64,000 nt of DNA. Origin: Rhodospirillaceae bacterium. GTDB taxonomy: Bacteria; Pseudomonadota; Alphaproteobacteria; UBA8366. Both the position numbers and the translations under genes were made by a program. Positions within the stretch are counted from its first letter, which is position 1. Every line of letters starts with the position of its first letter. Below the pieces are notes generated by a model. That model was not told the DNA's origin. It saw only the letters and a list, made by a program, of their open reading frames with translations, and searched no databases. Below, piece by piece: positions 16,479-24,696 of the stretch. The DNA is taken from NCBI GenBank assembly GCA_002722095.1, contig PBKG01000013.1:39926-103925 (forward strand), read 5' to 3'.

Positions 16479-18422
16479 ATGGCTTTTCTAAATAGAATCA
16501 AAATTCCGACGAAAATCTTCGCCGGGTTCGGGATTGTGATCGGGCTGCTCTTGGTCGCAGCCGGGGTCGGGTCCTGGAGCCTTGCGGGCGCGAATGACGA
16601 TTACGACGAATACAGAGCACTCGCACGTCAGACCGTCGCGGTCGGACGGGTGCAGGCAAATATGTTGATGACTCGAATTCACGCCAAGGATTTCGTCATC
16701 AAACCGAACGAAGAAAGCATTTCTCAAGTCAAAGCCCGCGCCGAAGAAACTATTCGCATGATCGACCACGCTTTGAAATTGGCGATCGACGACAAACGAC
16801 GGGAAATCATCGACGCGCTTGAAGATGATTTGAAGTCCTACGTCGCCGAATTCCAACGTGTCACTGATCTCCAGGCTAAACGCAATCGTTTGGTATTTGA
16901 AAATCTAAAAGTAATCGGCGCAAATGCCGAGAGCGCTCTTACGGAAATAACCGAACAGGCCTATCAAAAGGAAAACCTTCAAGCGGCGTATCGGGCAGGT
17001 CGAATGCTAGGTTCGGTTATGCGCGCGCGTGTCCACGCTGCGCATTTCCTCATTCAAAATGACGAAGCCTCCTACAAAACCGCTTCCGATGAATTCGCTA
17101 CCATCGACAAGCACAGCACGCAGCTGACCCGGGAATTGAAAGCCCCTCAACTCCATCGCCTCGCAGGAGAGGTTACAAAGGACGTCGAGCGCTACCGGCA
17201 AGTTCTCGTCCGAGTGCATAAAATTACCCACGAACGAAACGAGGCCATTCACGAACGTCTCAATAGAATCGGTCCAGTCGTCGCGAGGAAAGTCGAGAAA
17301 CTGAAACTCAGTTTGAAATCGAAACAGGAAATCGTTGGCCCACTCGCGGAAGCGGAAATCGATGCGGCGACCGAGGTGACAATCGGTGTCTCACTGCTCG
17401 CTTTCTTCCTCGGCATCTCATCGGCTTGGGTTATCGGCAACGGCATAGCGCGCCCCGTCGTCTCCATGACCGATGCCATGAGTACCCTTGCGGACGGGGA
17501 TACCGAAATCACGATCCCGGCAACCGATCATCGCGACGAAATCGGAGCCATGGCGAAAGCCGTTCAAGTGTTTAAGGAAAATAAAATCCGTGCCGATGCG
17601 CTGGCCGAAGAAGAACGCCGTATACAGCGCGAGCTTGCCGATGCCTATGGGCTCATCACCCAAAGCATCGACTACTCGTCCAATATCCAGCGCGCGATCC
17701 TGCCTCCGGTCGCTCGGTTGGAGCAAATGTTCGAAGACCATTTCGTGCATTGGGAACCGAGAGATGTGGTCAGCGGCGATTTCTATTGGGCCCGCGATTG
17801 GGGTGACGGAAAACTCTTCGTGCTCGCCGACTGTACCGGTCATGGGGTGCCCGGCGCCTTCATGACACTTGTTGCGGCCGGCGCCCTCGAACGCGCGATC
17901 CTGAATTTACCCGAAGGCAATGTGGGTGCCTTAATCCAACGCACGCACCAACTGGTTCAGGTGGCGCTGAATCAACAGACCGACGAGGGCGAGGCCGACG
18001 ACGGGCTTGAACTGGGCGCGGTCTATGTTGGCCCGACGGATAAACCCGGCCAATCGCGCTTTATTTTTACCGGCGCTCGCTTCGATTTATTCATCGCAGA
18101 CAAGGACGATGTCGAAATCATCAAGGGTACAAAAGCGGGCCTCGGCTATCGCCGCTTCCCGGCCGATCAGGAATACGCGGAAGTCGAAATCGAAAACACC
18201 TCAGGCAAAAGCTTCTACCTCACCACCGATGGCTTGATCGATCAGCTAGGCGGTGAAAAACGGCGAGCCTTCGGCAAACGCCGGCTGAGCGCCCTGTTGC
18301 TCGAAATAATCGACGCCCCGTTCGACGAACAACGTGAACGGATTAAATCGGCAATCGAAGTCTATCAGGGTGAAAATGTCCGCCAGGATGACGTCGCCAT
18401 CGCAGGTTTCCGATTGGGCTAA
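16479..18422 (+). CDS. Membrane HAMP sensor with SpoIIE/PP2C-type serine phosphatase output
   Basis: 647 residues. TM1 is at about 15-37, followed by a long helical extracytoplasmic sensor of about 260 residues (four-helix-bundle or methyl-accepting-like, with RVQANMLMTRIHAKDF). TM2 is near 300-325 (ending WVIGNGIARPV), then HAMP, then a short coiled coil. The SpoIIE/RsbU phosphatase domain runs from about 405 (GDFYWARDW, FVLADCTGHGVPGAFM with metal Asp residues, ending with QDDVAIAGF). Such proteins dephosphorylate an anti-sigma antagonist (STAS) protein to control partner switching. No STAS or anti-sigma gene is next to it. Confidence 0.9.
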   Translation: MAFLNRIKIPTKIFAGFGIVIGLLLVAAGVGSWSLAGANDDYDEYRALARQTVAVGRVQANMLMTRIHAKDFVIKPNEESISQVKARAEETIRMIDHALKLAIDDKRREIIDALEDDLKSYVAEFQRVTDLQAKRNRLVFENLKVIGANAESALTEITEQAYQKENLQAAYRAGRMLGSVMRARVHAAHFLIQNDEASYKTASDEFATIDKHSTQLTRELKAPQLHRLAGEVTKDVERYRQVLVRVHKITHERNEAIHERLNRIGPVVARKVEKLKLSLKSKQEIVGPLAEAEIDAATEVTIGVSLLAFFLGISSAWVIGNGIARPVVSMTDAMSTLADGDTEITIPATDHRDEIGAMAKAVQVFKENKIRADALAEEERRIQRELADAYGLITQSIDYSSNIQRAILPPVARLEQMFEDHFVHWEPRDVVSGDFYWARDWGDGKLFVLADCTGHGVPGAFMTLVAAGALERAILNLPEGNVGALIQRTHQLVQVALNQQTDEGEADDGLELGAVYVGPTDKPGQSRFIFTGARFDLFIADKDDVEIIKGTKAGLGYRRFPADQEYAEVEIENTSGKSFYLTTDGLIDQLGGEKRRAFGKRRLSALLLEIIDAPFDEQRERIKSAIEVYQGENVRQDDVAIAGFRLG

Positions 18423-18451
18423 TTCGCGTCCAGCTGGCTTTCGGTCCGGCC

Positions 18452-19528
18452 CTAGCCCTCCCGTATCATCACCTCGCCCCGCATGATCAGACGCGCGGTG
18501 CGCAAGATACCGGCGCTCAACACATCTGTCTCCGCCCCCTCACCTGTCGTTTCGAGCCGGACGTCGATATGTCCGCTCGGATGCTCGATGACGATGTCTC
18601 GAGGGCTTCCTTCCAACTCGGGGCAAAACTCGGCCGCAATCGTGCCTTCTATTGCCGAAGCTGCGGCGAGACAGACCGCGCCCGTCACCGCATGGGCGGC
18701 ATGCACGTTCCACGGGGTCAAATAGCGCGACGATATGTTGCCCCCCTTCTCGGGCGGCGCGAGCAATCCGATTTTGGGGATCACCTGCTCGGACACATCG
18801 CCGAGCCCCATCCTTTCCCCGGCTTCGCGTCGGATCGGTTCGATAAGCTCGAACAAAAGCCGATTTTTATTGATTTCATCGCGCCCTTCGTGACCCGACA
18901 GGCCGAAATCCGCAGCCCGAACCAAAACCATAGGCATCGCCACATCGATACACGACACGTCGATCCCATCGATCGTGTCCATCGCTTGACCGGTCGGTAG
19001 CAATTTGCCGGTCTTACTGCCCACCACCTCCATGAAATTGAGATAGATGGGAGCCGCTGTGCCCGGCACTCCATCGATCGACGCGGCGCCGTCATAGTTG
19101 ATGTTCCCGCCCGGGGTCTCGATGATCGCTTCGATTTTGCTGTTGGTATTAACATTGAAGATCATCACCCGGGTTTCTTCACCATCGGGTTCGATCAATC
19201 CAGTCTCCAGCGCGAATGGCGCCACGCCCGCAAGCATGTTGCCGCAAGACGGCGCCACATCGACAACAGCCCGGTCGATCGCCACTTGAGCGAATAGATA
19301 ATCGACGTCGATGCCGGGACGGTCGGATGCGGAAACGATGGCAACCTTGCTGGTCAGCGAATCCGCGCCCCCTAACCCATCGATCTGGCGCAAATCCGGC
19401 GACCCCATGGCGGACAACAGAGCTTGGTCCCGATCCGCCTCATTTTCGGGCAGGTCGTTTGCGTTAAAGTACGGCCCCTTCGACGTGCCGCCGCGAAACA
19501 ACATGCAAGGTAAAAACCGAAATCCCAT
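18452..19528 (-). CDS. PrpF-family isomerase, 4-oxalomesaconate tautomerase-like
   Basis: A 358-residue diaminopimelate-epimerase-fold protein of the PrpF/GalD family. It starts with FLPCMLFRGGTSKG, holds a catalytic Cys in the strongly conserved PSCGNML segment (near residue 107), and ends with the second domain (NVHAAHAVTGAVCLA). GalD shifts the double bond of 4-oxalomesaconate in gallate catabolism; PrpF isomerises aconitate. It is adjacent and divergent to a LysR-type protein, as galD often is, so a GalD-like role is favoured but not proven. The ATG at 19528 gives the family N-terminus. The frame is open further upstream only as an overlap with the LysR-type gene. Confidence 0.85.
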   Translation of the reverse strand: MGFRFLPCMLFRGGTSKGPYFNANDLPENEADRDQALLSAMGSPDLRQIDGLGGADSLTSKVAIVSASDRPGIDVDYLFAQVAIDRAVVDVAPSCGNMLAGVAPFALETGLIEPDGEETRVMIFNVNTNSKIEAIIETPGGNINYDGAASIDGVPGTAAPIYLNFMEVVGSKTGKLLPTGQAMDTIDGIDVSCIDVAMPMVLVRAADFGLSGHEGRDEINKNRLLFELIEPIRREAGERMGLGDVSEQVIPKIGLLAPPEKGGNISSRYLTPWNVHAAHAVTGAVCLAAASAIEGTIAAEFCPELEGSPRDIVIEHPSGHIDVRLETTGEGAETDVLSAGILRTARLIMRGEVMIREG

Positions 19529-19658
19529 TACTCGTTTCTCAACTCCAATCGATGCCAATGAAACTACCCGCGAATTCGACAATTGCAATCTCGCCTTGAC
19601 GGGATAGCGCCTAAAGGCGCAATTTTTTGTTCGATTATACGAGACCCAAAGCCACACT

Positions 19659-20270
19659 ATGCCGATCACCTTTGCCACCGTTCCCACCGCGACACTCAAA
19701 ATTGTTCCGGACGCGATTTCCGAATTTCGCGCCCGCGGCCAAAGCGAGCGAATTCGAATTAGCGACCTGTCGACCAATGAAGTTCTGACGACGGTTGAAG
19801 AAGGCGAGGTGGAATTCGGCATTACGATCATCGGCGCCAATAGCCCGGACCTGGATTTTAAAGACCTTCGGACGGACGAATTCGTGCTGGTCTTGCGGGC
19901 CGACGATCCGATCGCGGAGAAATCGGAACTTGCCTGGAACGACATCGACTCTGAACGTTTCATCGCGGTTTGGCAGGGAAGCGGCAATCGAATGCTGATC
20001 GACAGCAGCCTGGCACGCACGAAACAATCGATGGATTGGGCATTCGAGGTGCGTCATCTCTCCTCGGCACTCGCCCTTGTGGAAGCGGGAGTCGGAGTGA
20101 CCGTGCTACCGGAATCCGCATTGGCGGGCGCGGATAACAGCAAAATCGTGACCCGGCCGCTGGTCGATCCGGTTGTCTCGCGCACCATGGGAACGATTAC
20201 CCGAAGCGGCGAGAAACTAAAGCCTGCAACTGCCCTGTTCGTCGAAATTCTGCACGAAGTCTGCGCTTAG
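19659..20270 (+). CDS. LysR-type effector-binding domain without a DNA-binding domain
   Basis: 203 residues covering the LTTR periplasmic-binding-like domain: first strand ITFATVPTATLKIVPDAI, effector loop ISDLSTNEVLTTVEEGEVEFGI, hinge and second lobe (EVRHLSSALALVEAGVGVTVLPESAL). A typical LTTR has an extra N-terminal winged HTH and linker of about 90 residues. Here an in-frame TAG lies at 19605, 54 bases before the ATG, and no HTH is coded in any frame of the 130-base gap. It is either a truncated regulator gene or a stand-alone ligand-binding protein. It overlaps the acyl-CoA dehydrogenase gene tail to tail by 4 bases. Confidence 0.75.
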   Translation: MPITFATVPTATLKIVPDAISEFRARGQSERIRISDLSTNEVLTTVEEGEVEFGITIIGANSPDLDFKDLRTDEFVLVLRADDPIAEKSELAWNDIDSERFIAVWQGSGNRMLIDSSLARTKQSMDWAFEVRHLSSALALVEAGVGVTVLPESALAGADNSKIVTRPLVDPVVSRTMGTITRSGEKLKPATALFVEILHEVCA

Positions 20271-21424
20271 CTCCGAAACGCCGCCGTCCCCGTCAATTCG
20301 CGACCTTCAATCAACGCCAAAATCTCATTGGTACCGTCCGGGACTTGCAGCATACGCACGTCACGATAAAGCTGCTCAAGTCCCAATTCCCGCGACAGGC
20401 CCATGGAACCATGCACTCCCATCGCGGCCGATATCGCCTCTTCGCAGGCGGCAAGCGTCTTGCGCTTGGCCATGGCGGTGACGCCGTTAGCGCGCTCGCC
20501 CGCATCGATGCGGCTGAGGGCGTAATAGCAGAGGAGCCGGCTGCTGGTGACCGCCGCGGAAATGTCGGCCAACCGTTGCTGCACCAATTGATGTCCGGCA
20601 ATAGCCTTGCCGAATTGCGTACGCTCCTTGGCGTAGTCCAGTGCACGCTGAAGCGCCGTCTCAGCCATATTGACGGCACACAACGCGATGAAACAGCGAT
20701 TGCCGAGCCAGGTGACGGTGAGGCTCTTGGCCGCGTCTCCGGTCTCACCGAGACGATTTTCCGCCGGCACTAATGCGTTCTCGAACACCGCTTCGCCGAG
20801 GTGCGCCTGGCGCAAGCCTAAAGTCGGAATTTCTGCAGCCTCGAACGGCGTTTCTTCGGCATCGACCAAAAGCCGCACCAAATCCCCTTCGCCCTTGTCA
20901 TCCGCGCCCATCACCCCGGTAACGTTGATCACATCCGCAATCGAGATGTTGGAAATCCACATCTTGCGCCCCTGCAATCGATACCCGTCCACCTCTTCGG
21001 TCACCTGGCATCCCAAGGCTCGTGAATCGGACCCGGCGCCGGGCTCCGTGTTGGCGGTACAGGCAATCTTGCGTGCGTCCAAAATCGGTTCGAGGAACTT
21101 GGTTTGCTGAGATTGGGAGCAATTCGCGGCGATCCGCGCCGCGGTCACCTCCTGGGACAATACCCCGAACAGGGCGCCTGCCGGCATTTGCTCGTAAATC
21201 AGGCCGAGGTCGAGCATTTGCATCTCGCTGCCGCCGATGGCGGAAGCCACCCGTCCGCCCAGCATGCCAAGCTCCGCACAGGCTTGGAGAATTTCCAGCA
21301 TCGCCGGTTTCGGCAAGGGGTCGTCCACCGAATGTGCGTCCAACATCGGCTGGATACGCGTTTCCACCATGCGTTTGGCCGATTCCTGTATCAGCCGCTG
21401 TTCGTCGGTGAGATCGAAATCCAA
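20267..21424 (-). CDS. Acyl-CoA dehydrogenase, possibly cyclohexanecarboxyl-CoA dehydrogenase-like
   Basis: A 385-residue FAD enzyme of the acyl-CoA dehydrogenase fold. The signature block TANTEPGAGSDS is near residue 122, with WISNISIADV and the C-terminal four-helix bundle (QFGKAIAGHQLVQQRLADI). The usual catalytic-base motif YEGTNEI is PDGTNEI here, with Asp in the place of Glu. It is followed on the same strand by an SDR gene (22550-21759) and, divergently, by two crotonases, one of which is BadI-like. This context favours an alicyclic acyl-CoA substrate (AliB/BadJ type), but a branched-chain substrate is possible. Confidence 0.87.
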   Translation of the reverse strand: MDFDLTDEQRLIQESAKRMVETRIQPMLDAHSVDDPLPKPAMLEILQACAELGMLGGRVASAIGGSEMQMLDLGLIYEQMPAGALFGVLSQEVTAARIAANCSQSQQTKFLEPILDARKIACTANTEPGAGSDSRALGCQVTEEVDGYRLQGRKMWISNISIADVINVTGVMGADDKGEGDLVRLLVDAEETPFEAAEIPTLGLRQAHLGEAVFENALVPAENRLGETGDAAKSLTVTWLGNRCFIALCAVNMAETALQRALDYAKERTQFGKAIAGHQLVQQRLADISAAVTSSRLLCYYALSRIDAGERANGVTAMAKRKTLAACEEAISAAMGVHGSMGLSRELGLEQLYRDVRMLQVPDGTNEILALIEGRELTGTAAFRS

Positions 21425-21604
21425 ATCACCCTCCCGTTTGCCCGATGGTTACAGGAAATCAAAGGATACGCAAAGATGGAGGTTCGATCGGAAATTCGAC
21501 GATTTAACAAAGCGATTCACAAATTTACTAATGATTTCTGGATAGACCGCGGTGCCTTCGCCTAAATTTTCGCGATCTGCAATGAAAGCAAAAGGAGAGT
21601 CCCT

Positions 21605-21694
21605 GTGAGGCTCGTGATTTTTATTGGCGTGATTGTTGGACTAAACCTGATCGCTGGCGTTTCGACGGGCGTATTAGCCGGACCAATCTTCTAA
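21605..21694 (+). CDS. Very small hydrophobic peptide, 29 aa
   Basis: A GTG start is preceded by AAAGGAGAG at 21591-21599, a strong ribosome-binding site, and encodes 29 residues with one hydrophobic stretch (VIFIGVIVGLNLIAGV) ending ...AGPIF. It lies in the 334-base gap between two minus-strand genes, on the opposite strand. It has the look of a small membrane peptide, but no homology is known to me and the length gives little statistical support. Confidence 0.35.
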   Translation: MRLVIFIGVIVGLNLIAGVSTGVLAGPIF

Positions 21695-21758
21695 GCGAGA
21701 GCGCGTAGCATGGCTCGCCGGCTACTCCTAAATCGGCCAGGCCGCTATTTTCCGAGCA

Positions 21759-22550
21759 TCACGGCATCACAAAGCCGCCATTGACGCTAACCACCTGGCC
21801 CGTAACCCAGGACGCTGGCTCGCTCACGAGATAGGTAATCATGCCCGCGATATCCGTCGGCTCGCCAATGCGCCCGGCCGGATAACGGCGAAGCACCTTG
21901 CGGGTATATTCCGCGTAACGGTCGTCACCCATACTTTCCTTGATTTGCACTTCACGGGCTTTGCGCATGTCCGTATCCGTGGCGCCGGGTGACACCACGT
22001 TGAGGGTAATACCGTGCGTGCCCACTTCTTGCGCCACGCTTTTGACCAGCGCCACCACACCTCCCTTCGCCGCTGCATAATAGGAAAGCCGACCCTGGCC
22101 CACGCGGGCAGCATCGGAGGCGAGGCAAACCACGCGCCCGTAGCCGCGCTCCATCATGCCCGGCAACAGCGCGTGGATGACGTTCATCGGGCCAAACAGG
22201 CAGACTCCCAACATACGGTCCCAATCTGCGGGCTCGGAATCGAGAAAACTCTTATTGTCGAGAACGGCGGCGCTGTTGACGAGAATGTCGGGTGGCGCCA
22301 GGTCACCGGTGACCGTCGCCACCATCTCGGACACCGCCTCCGGCGAAGTTATGTCGCACGGAACGGCGAGCGCCTCGGTCCCAAACTCTTTCGTCAGCTC
22401 GGCAACACCCGCGGCAATGCCGTCGCCGTTTATGTCGACCAACGCAATATTCGCGCCTTCAGCGGCCAGCAATCGCGCGGTTGCGTAGCCGATCCCGCCT
22501 TTCGCGCCGCCGGTAATCACCGCGCATTTGCCCTTCAACCCCAAATCCAT
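21759..22550 (-). CDS. Short-chain dehydrogenase/reductase, BadH-like
   Basis: A 263-residue classical SDR. It has the Rossmann motif TGGAKGGIG (residues 14-22), the second-strand Asp (VDING), NSAA in place of NNAG, Ser of GRVVCLASDAARVG, and the catalytic YxxxK as YYAAAK (around 158-163). The stretch GRVVCLASDAARVG resembles the corresponding segment of 2-hydroxycyclohexanecarboxyl-CoA dehydrogenase (BadH). With the BadI-like and BadK-like crotonases encoded across the divergent promoter, it probably oxidises the hydroxyacyl-CoA ring intermediate; a general 3-hydroxyacyl-CoA role is possible. Confidence 0.85.
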   Translation of the reverse strand: MDLGLKGKCAVITGGAKGGIGYATARLLAAEGANIALVDINGDGIAAGVAELTKEFGTEALAVPCDITSPEAVSEMVATVTGDLAPPDILVNSAAVLDNKSFLDSEPADWDRMLGVCLFGPMNVIHALLPGMMERGYGRVVCLASDAARVGQGRLSYYAAAKGGVVALVKSVAQEVGTHGITLNVVSPGATDTDMRKAREVQIKESMGDDRYAEYTRKVLRRYPAGRIGEPTDIAGMITYLVSEPASWVTGQVVSVNGGFVMP

Positions 22551-22653
22551 AGCACCGTCCTCCTCGAATGCGTGCAGTTGTAGGGGAGCGCCCAAAGCCA
22601 TGCAACGCCCGCTCTCTTGACGATGGGCAGCCCTGCCGCCACTCTTGCCCGCC

Positions 22654-23436
22654 ATGAGCGACGAAATTCTTCTCATCGAACGCCGTCCACCGGCGGTGAT
22701 CCTGACCCTGAACCGGCCAAAGGTGCGAAACGCCTTGTCCGCGGAGCTGCTCGGCCGCCTCCGCGACGCCATGCTGGAAGCGGAGCAGGATGCGGAAATT
22801 CGCGGCATCGTGCTCACCGGCCATGACGAATTCTTCTCCGCAGGCGCCGACCTCAAGGAAGCGCAAGCCCAGGAAACCCCGCTTGATCTCGGCCGCTGGC
22901 TCGATCATTTCACCGACCTCAACCGCACCATCGAACGCCTATCGATCCCCGTCATTGCCGCGATCAACGGCTATTGCATGACCGGCGCCCTCGAAGTGGC
23001 GCTCGCCTGCGATCTTCGTTTCGCCGGCGAAGGCGCGCAGTTTGCCATCACCAGCGCGCGCATCGGCACCCTAGCCGGTGCCGGAGGCACCCAGCGCTTA
23101 CCCCGCCTTGTGGGTATTCAGCGCGCGAAGGATATTTTGATGAGCGCGGAAACCTTTAGCGCCGAGGACGCCAAGGACTGGGGTCTGATACTCGACGTAT
23201 TGCCGCCGGACAATGTGGTCGAGCACGCGCTGTCTCGCATCGCGGTTTATGCGGAGCGCGCGCCGCTCAGCGTCTGGTACGCCAAGTCCGTGGTTCAAGA
23301 AGGCATGCAAATGGACCTGGAAAGCGCGCTCGAACTGGAGCAGCGCATGGTCGCCCACCTCTATGCCACCGAAGACCGCAAGGAAGGCATCGGCGCCTTC
23401 CTCGAAAAACGCCAAGCCAAGTTCACCGGCAAGTAG
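22654..23436 (+). CDS. Enoyl-CoA hydratase/isomerase family protein (BadK-like)
   Basis: A 260-residue crotonase. It has the oxyanion-hole strand (FFSAGADLKEA, residues 66-76) and the second loop AGAGGTQRLPRLVG (near 145-158) with the hydratase-type Gly and neighbouring Thr, and the C-terminal trimerisation helices. The ring-substrate role follows from the next gene and the divergent SDR. The start is the ATG at 22654; an in-frame TTG lies three codons upstream. It is 11 bases from the next gene, so the two are co-transcribed. Confidence 0.87.
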   Translation: MSDEILLIERRPPAVILTLNRPKVRNALSAELLGRLRDAMLEAEQDAEIRGIVLTGHDEFFSAGADLKEAQAQETPLDLGRWLDHFTDLNRTIERLSIPVIAAINGYCMTGALEVALACDLRFAGEGAQFAITSARIGTLAGAGGTQRLPRLVGIQRAKDILMSAETFSAEDAKDWGLILDVLPPDNVVEHALSRIAVYAERAPLSVWYAKSVVQEGMQMDLESALELEQRMVAHLYATEDRKEGIGAFLEKRQAKFTGK

Positions 23437-23447
23437 AGGCAGAGTCC

Positions 23448-24230
23448 ATGTCCGAGCTTCCCACCTTCAACGATCTCCTCTACGAGGAGAAGGACGGCGC
23501 TGCGACCATCACCATCAACCGTCCGGACCGGATGAACGCCCTCGCCCCCGGCTCCTACGATGAGATTATCGAAGCCCTGCAATATGCGGGCTGGAAGAAA
23601 GAGATCGGCGTCGTGGTGCTGACCGGCGCCGGCGACCGCGCCTTCTGCATCGGCGGCGACAATGCGGATGCCAAGTCCGCACGCTCCGGGCGCGGCATCA
23701 TCGGGGTACCGGTGGAGCAAATTCATGCCTCGATCCGTGACATCCCGAAGCCGGTTATCGCCAAGGTGCGGGGGTATGCCATCGGCGGCGGAAACGTGCT
23801 CGCCACGATTTGCGACCTCACCATCGCCGCCGAAAGCGCTCAGTTCGGCCAGGTCGGCCCCAAGGTGGGCTCGGTCGATCCCGGCTTCGGCACCGCCCTC
23901 CTCGCCCGCTGTATCGGCGAAAAGAAAGCCCGCGAGATGTGGACCCTCTGCCGCCGCTATACCGCCGCCGAGGCCGAACGCATGGGCTTGGTAAATTGCG
24001 TGGCTCCCGATGACGAATTGGACGCCGTGGTCGAGGAATGGTGCCAGGAAATCATGGCCAAGAGCCCGACAGCGATTGCCATAGCCAAGCGTAGCTTCAA
24101 TAGCGATAGCGAACATATTCGCGGCATCAGCATGTTGGGTTTCGAAGCGGTCAATCTCTACTACGGCACCGACGAACAGAAAGAAACCGCCGCGTCGTTC
24201 AAGGAAAAGCGGAAACCGAACTTTCGTTAG
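23448..24230 (+). CDS. badI: BadI-like 2-ketocyclohexanecarboxyl-CoA hydrolase (ring-cleaving crotonase)
   Basis: A 260-residue crotonase closest by eye to BadI/MenB. Blocks such as LLYEEKDGAATITINRPDRMN, VVLTGAGDRAFCIGGDN, YAIGGGNVLATICDLT, FGQVGPKVGSVDPGFGTALL, CIGEKKAREMW and SPTAIAIAKRSFN (each as a short block) correspond closely to Rhodopseudomonas BadI as I recall it, including the Asp of SVDPG. BadI hydrolyses the beta-keto ring of 2-ketocyclohexanecarboxyl-CoA to pimelyl-CoA. Ring cleavage of another alicyclic beta-keto acyl-CoA, or a DHNA-CoA synthase role, is less likely because no men genes are near. Confidence 0.85.
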   Translation: MSELPTFNDLLYEEKDGAATITINRPDRMNALAPGSYDEIIEALQYAGWKKEIGVVVLTGAGDRAFCIGGDNADAKSARSGRGIIGVPVEQIHASIRDIPKPVIAKVRGYAIGGGNVLATICDLTIAAESAQFGQVGPKVGSVDPGFGTALLARCIGEKKAREMWTLCRRYTAAEAERMGLVNCVAPDDELDAVVEEWCQEIMAKSPTAIAIAKRSFNSDSEHIRGISMLGFEAVNLYYGTDEQKETAASFKEKRKPNFR

Positions 24231-24696
24231 ACGCTCTGGCCTCTTTCACTCGGCCTTCAATCCAAACTAGAAATAGACATGGTTAGATGGCGACTGGAGA
24301 AGCGAACCTCCAGAGTTGCGATCGGACGGCAATATCGAACCAACGGCAGCAAGAAGGCCGAAAGGCCTGTTAAGTCGCCAAGAATTCGATCATGGTTCCA
24401 GATTAGCTACTATTCAGCTACCATCGGACGAAATTCAGGGATTATCTTAGAGATATTGGACCACATGCTGCCTCAGCCGGCGCAATCTCATTTTGCCACC
24501 TCACAGTGCAAATACTCACAAACGGACATGACAATCTAACCGGTATCGGCGTCAAACCAGGTGACTGAAAACCCCCGTCCGCTCTGAAAAAATCGGCCAA
24601 ATGAACGGCCCGTAGGTCTTAAGCCGGCCGCAGGCTATGCGGTCTTTAACTTCTTCTATAGGGTTGCGCTAACGCAAATTGATCCAACCATTTTCG
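24231..24696. other. 466-base intergenic region
   Basis: I see no gene supported by codon use or ribosome-binding site. It is locally AT-richer than the flanking genes and separates the BadI-like gene from the enolase-superfamily operon. An AT-rich stretch at about 24640-24690 probably carries the promoter of the latter. No strong terminator hairpin was found. Confidence 0.4.
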
